From Flavobacteriales bacterium UBA4660 (GTDB lineage: Bacteria; Bacteroidota; Bacteroidia; Flavobacteriales_D; Sanyastnellaceae): a stretch of 6,652 nt of DNA. Location of the stretch: contig DHLU01000139.1 in NCBI GenBank assembly GCA_002405435.1, positions 375-7,026 on the forward strand. The letters are read 5' to 3'. Below are positions 6,579-6,652 of the stretch, one piece after another. Each line of letters starts with the position of its first letter. Positions within the stretch are counted from its first letter, which is position 1. The notes below the pieces were generated by a model. It did no database searches, was not told the DNA's origin, and was given only the letters and a program-made list of their open reading frames with translations. Position numbers and translations under genes: made by a program.

Positions 6579-6606
6579 TTTTGTCCCTTTACAAAAAGCC
6601 ACAAAA
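6579..6606. repeat. Weak inverted repeat downstream of the dehydrogenase gene
   Basis: TTTTGT-CC-CTTT (6579-6590) faces AAAG-CC-ACAAAA (6595-6606) across a 4-base loop: ten pairs interrupted by a CC/CC internal bulge. It begins 15 bases after the dehydrogenase stop, where a terminator would be expected, but it is AT-rich and has no T-run after it. It might mark the transcript end or be a dispersed AT-rich repeat. The rest of 6565-6652 shows nothing I can assign. Confidence 0.3.
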
Positions 6607-6652
6607 AAGTCAATGCTTTGGCTCAACGGGCGCAGGTGCAGGCCTGAGGTGA

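Noticed and set aside
6573..6650. Possible C-terminus of a minus-strand gene running off the right edge, ending KGTKE
   Set aside because: Only 25 codons are visible and the end coincides with the AT-rich inverted repeat; there is not enough to support a gene.

Overview
The window looks like chromosomal DNA from a member of the Bacteroidota with fairly high GC (judged by eye). Three things point there: the two best promoter elements match the Bacteroidota -7 consensus TAnnTTTG, the starts lack clear Shine-Dalgarno sequences, and the proteins resemble Bacteroidota versions of their families. The class cannot be settled. There is no sign of phage, insertion sequence, CRISPR array, tRNA or rRNA. 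Coding is dense and almost everything is housekeeping.

Layout: (1) Positions 41-1090, minus strand, encode a tRNA m7G46 methyltransferase (TrmB) joined in frame to an alkyltransferase-like DNA-repair protein (ATL, MGMT fold with Ala in place of the acceptor Cys). (2) A 54-base divergent spacer separates this from a plus-strand pair: a MurG-like glycosyltransferase (1145-2143) and the tRNA adenosine deaminase tadA (2200-2667). (3) tadA abuts, with no spacer, the convergent end of a YfcC-family membrane carrier (2668-4047, minus). (4) A 173-base divergent intergenic region holds two facing -7 boxes, each about 40 bases from its gene, and a near-palindrome between them. (5) A plus-strand pair follows: the magnesium transporter mgtE (4221-5600) and, 4 bases later, a short D-2-hydroxyacid dehydrogenase of the phosphoglycerate dehydrogenase type (5605-6564). 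(6) The last 88 bases are non-coding apart from a weak inverted repeat.

The genes do not form one pathway. Two are tRNA-modification enzymes (TrmB, TadA), one part is DNA-damage recognition (ATL), two are transporters, one is a sugar transferase and one is a metabolic dehydrogenase. mgtE and the dehydrogenase are probably co-transcribed, and so may be the glycosyltransferase and tadA.

The most interesting point is the TrmB-ATL junction. It falls on a run of seven T (coding strand) in the frame of a U_UUU_UUU slippery heptamer. Adding one T, or a -1 ribosomal slip, ends TrmB at once at a TGA. The same extra T opens an ATG-initiated ATL frame that overlaps the TrmB end. So the fusion is one base away from a normal pair of overlapping genes. 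It could be a recent real fusion, a recoding site making two products, or a homopolymer sequencing error.
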